From Entrophospora sp. SA101 (Eukaryota > Glomeromycota > Glomeromycetes > Entrophosporales > Entrophosporaceae), in assembly GCA_958430865.1 (NCBI GenBank), contig CAUDNR010002313.1:65463-84292 (forward strand): DNA of 18,830 bases, written 5' to 3'. This document shows, one piece after another, positions 16,797-18,830 of the stretch; position 1 is the stretch's first letter, and each line of letters opens with the position of its first letter. The position numbers and the translations under genes are program-made. A model generated the notes under the pieces. The model was not told the origin of the DNA. It did not search any database and saw nothing but the letters and a program-made list of their open reading frames with translations.

Positions 16797-17175
16797 GAAT
16801 ACTTTGGGTATATAAGTTCGGAAATATATTATAAGAAAAATGGGAGTTATATACCCATTTTGATAGTATGTGCTCAGGGTATATAACTTCAGTAATAATA
16901 TATAAGAAAAATGGGAGTTATATACCCATTTCGATATATGTTTTGGGGTAGGTGATCGGGTGTAGTAATCTGCGGTAATATATATAAGAAAAATGGCAGA
17001 ACACTACACTTTAATGGTATGTCTTCGAGTGTATAAGTTCAGTAATATTATATAAGAAAAAATGAAGTTATATACCCATCTGACGATATGTTTTCGGGGT
17101 AGCTAACTTCAGTAATATTATATAAGAAAAAATGAAGAAGGCTACACTTTTTAATGTATGTGGTCGGATATATTT
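16797..17175. repeat. Iteron-like array of about five 70-bp units
   Basis: The core (T)ATAAGAAAAA occurs near 16831, 16902, 16984, 17052 and 17122, a spacing of 68-82 bp. Each unit has a GTAATATTATATAAGAAAAA-like block, often preceded by GGGTATATAA or TAACTTCA. Two units carry the inverted repeat ATGGG-n9-CCCAT (16840-16858 and 16911-16929); others have degenerate forms. The array sits immediately upstream of an origin-binding helicase gene, as replication origins often do. It is not a CRISPR: the units are long and degenerate with no uniform spacers. Confidence 0.8.
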
Positions 17176-17418
17176 TCAGGATAGGTAACATACACCCGCC
17201 TTCTCACATATATAGTCGAAGCTAACCCACCTTCGAGATAGCTTTTCCTAAAGTGCTACATAAAGTCCATCATTATTGACGTCCATAACGATAGTCACGT
17301 TTGTTACATCTTGAAAGCTGAATGTTGGGGGTGCGCCCTAGGATGGATTTTTTATTAGGACACGAACAGATCCATTTTAAACGCATTCTAGGGTAGTTAA
17401 CATAAGTGATTACATTTT

Positions 17419-17560
17419 GATAGCGTAGCTGACATACCCGATAGTATTAATTGATACCATTTACGTGTCATAGGTCACATACATGTTCAGATAGCATATA
17501 TGTAATATACCCGATAGCATAACCAGATAGCATGTATATAACACACTAGATAGCATATAC
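17419..17560. repeat. GATAGCATA short direct repeats
   Basis: GATAGC(A/G)T(A/G) or close variants occur at about 17419, 17440, 17490, 17513, 17526 and 17549, often next to ATACCCGATAGCAT. They are irregularly spaced and could be protein-binding sites or decayed tandem repeats. Confidence 0.6.
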
Positions 17561-17578
17561 TCTGGCTATATGCCTCCA

Positions 17579-17644
17579 CAAATGACGCACAAAATGTATT
17601 TGACCCATCAAACTCGCGATGAAGCTAAGCCGGTAGCATAACCT
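17579..17644. repeat. 66-bp direct repeat, copy 1
   Basis: It shares CAAATGACG, TTTGACCCATCAAACTC and GCATAACCT in the same order and spacing with 17704-17769, with about a dozen differences. Confidence 0.75.
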
Positions 17645-17703
17645 ACCTCAGTTATTTTATTGGAATGGAAATCAGATGGGAACAATAAGCCAGCATGTGA
17701 TAT

Positions 17704-17769
17704 CAAATGACGTATAAAATATGTTTGACCCATCAAACTCACGACGATGCCAACGCGGTTGCATAACCT
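17704..17769. repeat. 66-bp direct repeat, copy 2
   Basis: The second copy of the block at 17579-17644, with a start-to-start distance of 125 bp. Both copies are followed by AT-poor sequence, unlike most of the window. Confidence 0.75.
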
Positions 17770-17777
17770 AACGCTCT

Positions 17778-17925
17778 CAGATGACGAGGCAAATGCAAAT
17801 CACACGTCATCTGATAAGCAGACTATAAACATCCCATCTTTGACGAGGCAAATGCAAAATGCACGTCATTCGAATGACGAGGCAAAATCAAAATGGCCAT
17901 CATTCTCGGGTGGTTTATAGTCCGC
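17778..17925. repeat. TGACGAGGCAAATGCAAA repeats with hairpins
   Basis: TGACGAGGCAAA occurs at 17782, 17841 and 17875. The first copy is closed by a perfect 9-bp inverted repeat (CAGATGACG at 17778, CGTCATCTG at 17805). The second ends in CGTCA and forms the palindrome GTCATTCGAATGAC (17865-17878). GCAGACTATAAAC (17818-17830) and GTTTATAGTCCGC (17913-17925) form a further 12-of-13 inverted pair around the later copies. Confidence 0.75.
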
Positions 17926-17929
17926 ACTA

Positions 17930-17971
17930 AGTGGGATACTTGGAGTCTGTACAGACTCCAAGTATCCCACT
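17930..17971. repeat. Perfect 42-bp palindrome, head-to-head Tc1/mariner ends
   Basis: Arms of 21 bp (AGTGGGATACTTGGAGTCTG and its complement) meet at TGTACA. The right arm, starting ACAGACTCCAAGTATCCCAC, reads as the terminal inverted repeat of the Tc1-like remnant to its right. The left arm is a second end in opposite orientation. The central TA fits the TA target of Tc1/mariner insertion. Confidence 0.85.
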
Positions 17972-18238
17972 AAAAGTCAAATTAAAATTTTTGAAAAAGT
18001 CACACTTGGAGCTATTTTAAGTTGACATGTTTTAACACATCTTGGGAACTTAGAAAATGTTGTTCCATTTATTCTCAAATGTATATAAATTTTCATAATT
18101 ATTGGTCGGAGAATTAATACAAAATGTAAAAAAAATCATAATGAATTTCATCAACAATTTGCATAATATTTTACATAATAAATCTTTATTAAATTTACAT
18201 CAAAAGTACCAAAAATTATAAATATTTCATTCATTTAT

Positions 18239-18354
18239 TCAATATTTTGTTGGGTTTCCTTTTGAATCAATTACAGCTTAAACCTTTCAAGGTATGCTGT
18301 CTACTAATTTTTGCAAATAATCATGATCAAGATTAGTCTACTCATCCATTAAAT
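18239..18354 (-). pseudogene. Tc1-like transposase, C-terminal remnant
   Basis: The minus strand reads NLDHDYLQKLVDSIP, two stops, then AVIDSKGNPTKY and a stop. The YLxKLVDSxP...AVIxxKGxPTKY end is characteristic of Tc1-type transposases. Three stop codons lie inside or directly before it (TAG before the segment, TGA and TAA after SIP). The fragment is non-functional. Confidence 0.7.
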
Positions 18355-18364
18355 AAGAAGCCAA

Positions 18365-18504
18365 TTAATTTGTACTTTTTGGAAGAGGAGCAATGTTAGT
18401 TCAACCTTAAATGCTTTTATTGCACGAGTTACTTGTGACTGAGAATGATTGAGTGCATCAGCAATGTCATGAGTGTTTTCATCTGCTTCCCAACATCCAA
18501 TTAT
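18365..18504 (-). pseudogene. Tc1-like transposase, N-terminal helix-turn-helix remnant
   Basis: The minus strand reads IIGCWEADENTHDIADALN, then HSQSQVTRAIKAF, a paired-type helix-turn-helix as at the N-terminus of Tc1 transposases. It lies only about 20 bp from the C-terminal remnant, so roughly 250 codons including the DDE catalytic core have been lost. Confidence 0.7.
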
Positions 18505-18830
18505 TCAAAGTCTGTTAATTGAGACACAATGTTTTAATTAAAATAACAAGATGAAAGTTTAATCTCTTTTTTTTAAAAAAAAAGAAAATTTGTTTTGGTT
18601 AGATATTTCAGCCACAATTGCCATTTAAAATTTGTTCACACATAACACTAATCATCTTGCATATTACAATTTTTTTTATGTTTTGTATTAATTCTCCATG
18701 AATATCCCACCAATAATTATGAAATTTAATTAACAGTCACAGGACATTTCCCACCGATCTATAGGAGGTTGTAAAACATAGTAAAATTTGGATGATCTGC
18801 ATCATAGTAAAATTCGAATTTACATAGTAA

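Larger units (their letters stand above)
17951..18830 (-). mobile_element. Internally deleted Tc1/mariner-like element, runs off the right edge
   Basis: The left end is the inverted repeat at 17951. A sub-terminal inverted repeat pairs about 18087-18142 with about 18660-18730 (ATAATTATTGGT and GGAGAATTAATACAAAA on one side, complementary on the other). If the two arms are equal in length, the right end lies a few tens of bp beyond the window. Between them only transposase fragments remain, on the minus strand. Confidence 0.75.

Noticed and set aside
16797..17175. CRISPR array
   Set aside because: Units are 68-82 bp and degenerate throughout with no repeat/spacer alternation, and the genome is eukaryotic.
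10229..17925. Terminal inverted repeats bounding the whole putative element
   Set aside because: I searched by eye for matching ends between about 10.1 kb and 17.9 kb and found none, so exact boundaries are not given.

Overview
The window looks like nuclear DNA of an arbuscular mycorrhizal fungus, most likely Rhizophagus or a close relative. The evidence is very AT-rich DNA, short GT..AG introns with CTAAT branch-like sites, TATA boxes, and genes of families that are strongly expanded in these fungi: an F-box/LRR protein, a RING protein with a lineage-type C-terminal module, and a stand-alone retropepsin. The species is an inference; no marker gene is present.

Left half (1-10.1 kb), host-like genes and remnants. 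A three-exon SANT/trihelix-like DNA-binding protein (278-1067, +) is followed by a CxxC/HC protein with an IQ-like helix (1699-2388, -). Next come a small unknown gene with TATA box, probable 5' UTR intron and poly(A) signal (3336-3686, +) and a small gene broken by an in-frame TGA (3941-4180, +). A multi-exon unknown gene with one unsolved splice or frameshift follows (about 4298-6049, -), then a frameshifted two-membrane-segment remnant (6135-6396, -). The half ends with a RING protein (6952-7974, -), a retropepsin domain (8352-8741, -) and an F-box/LRR protein (8805-10109, -). The last two lie in the same frame, separated only by a stop codon and 21 codons.

Right half (about 10.2-17.2 kb), a candidate self-replicating mobile element. 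It holds a tyrosine-recombinase-like protein with an acidic tail (-), a 55-residue coiled-coil protein (+), an 81-residue protein with an NPKTNR motif resembling the giant-virus 2-cysteine adaptor (-), a small zinc-binding protein (+), and a large archaeo-eukaryotic primase fused to a herpesvirus-UL9-like origin-binding helicase (-). Just upstream of the primase-helicase is an array of five units of about 70 bp, each with a TATAAGAAAAA core, that looks like an iteron origin. A TTGGAAAAGTTTAAATT motif recurs in front of two of the genes and in degenerate form in front of a third. The set could provide replication (primase-helicase plus iterons), integration (recombinase) and accessory DNA-binding functions. 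Three in-frame stops (two TGA, one TAA) interrupt otherwise continuous coding frames, so this copy seems to be decaying, possibly by C-to-T change.

Right edge (17.4-18.8 kb), repeat-rich DNA. It contains GATAGCATA repeats, a duplicated 66-bp block and a set of TGACG/CGTCA hairpins. A perfect 42-bp palindrome follows, which I read as two Tc1/mariner inverted-repeat ends abutting at a TA. Beyond it lies an internally deleted Tc1-like element that keeps only the N-terminal helix-turn-helix and the C-terminal tip of its transposase and runs off the right edge.
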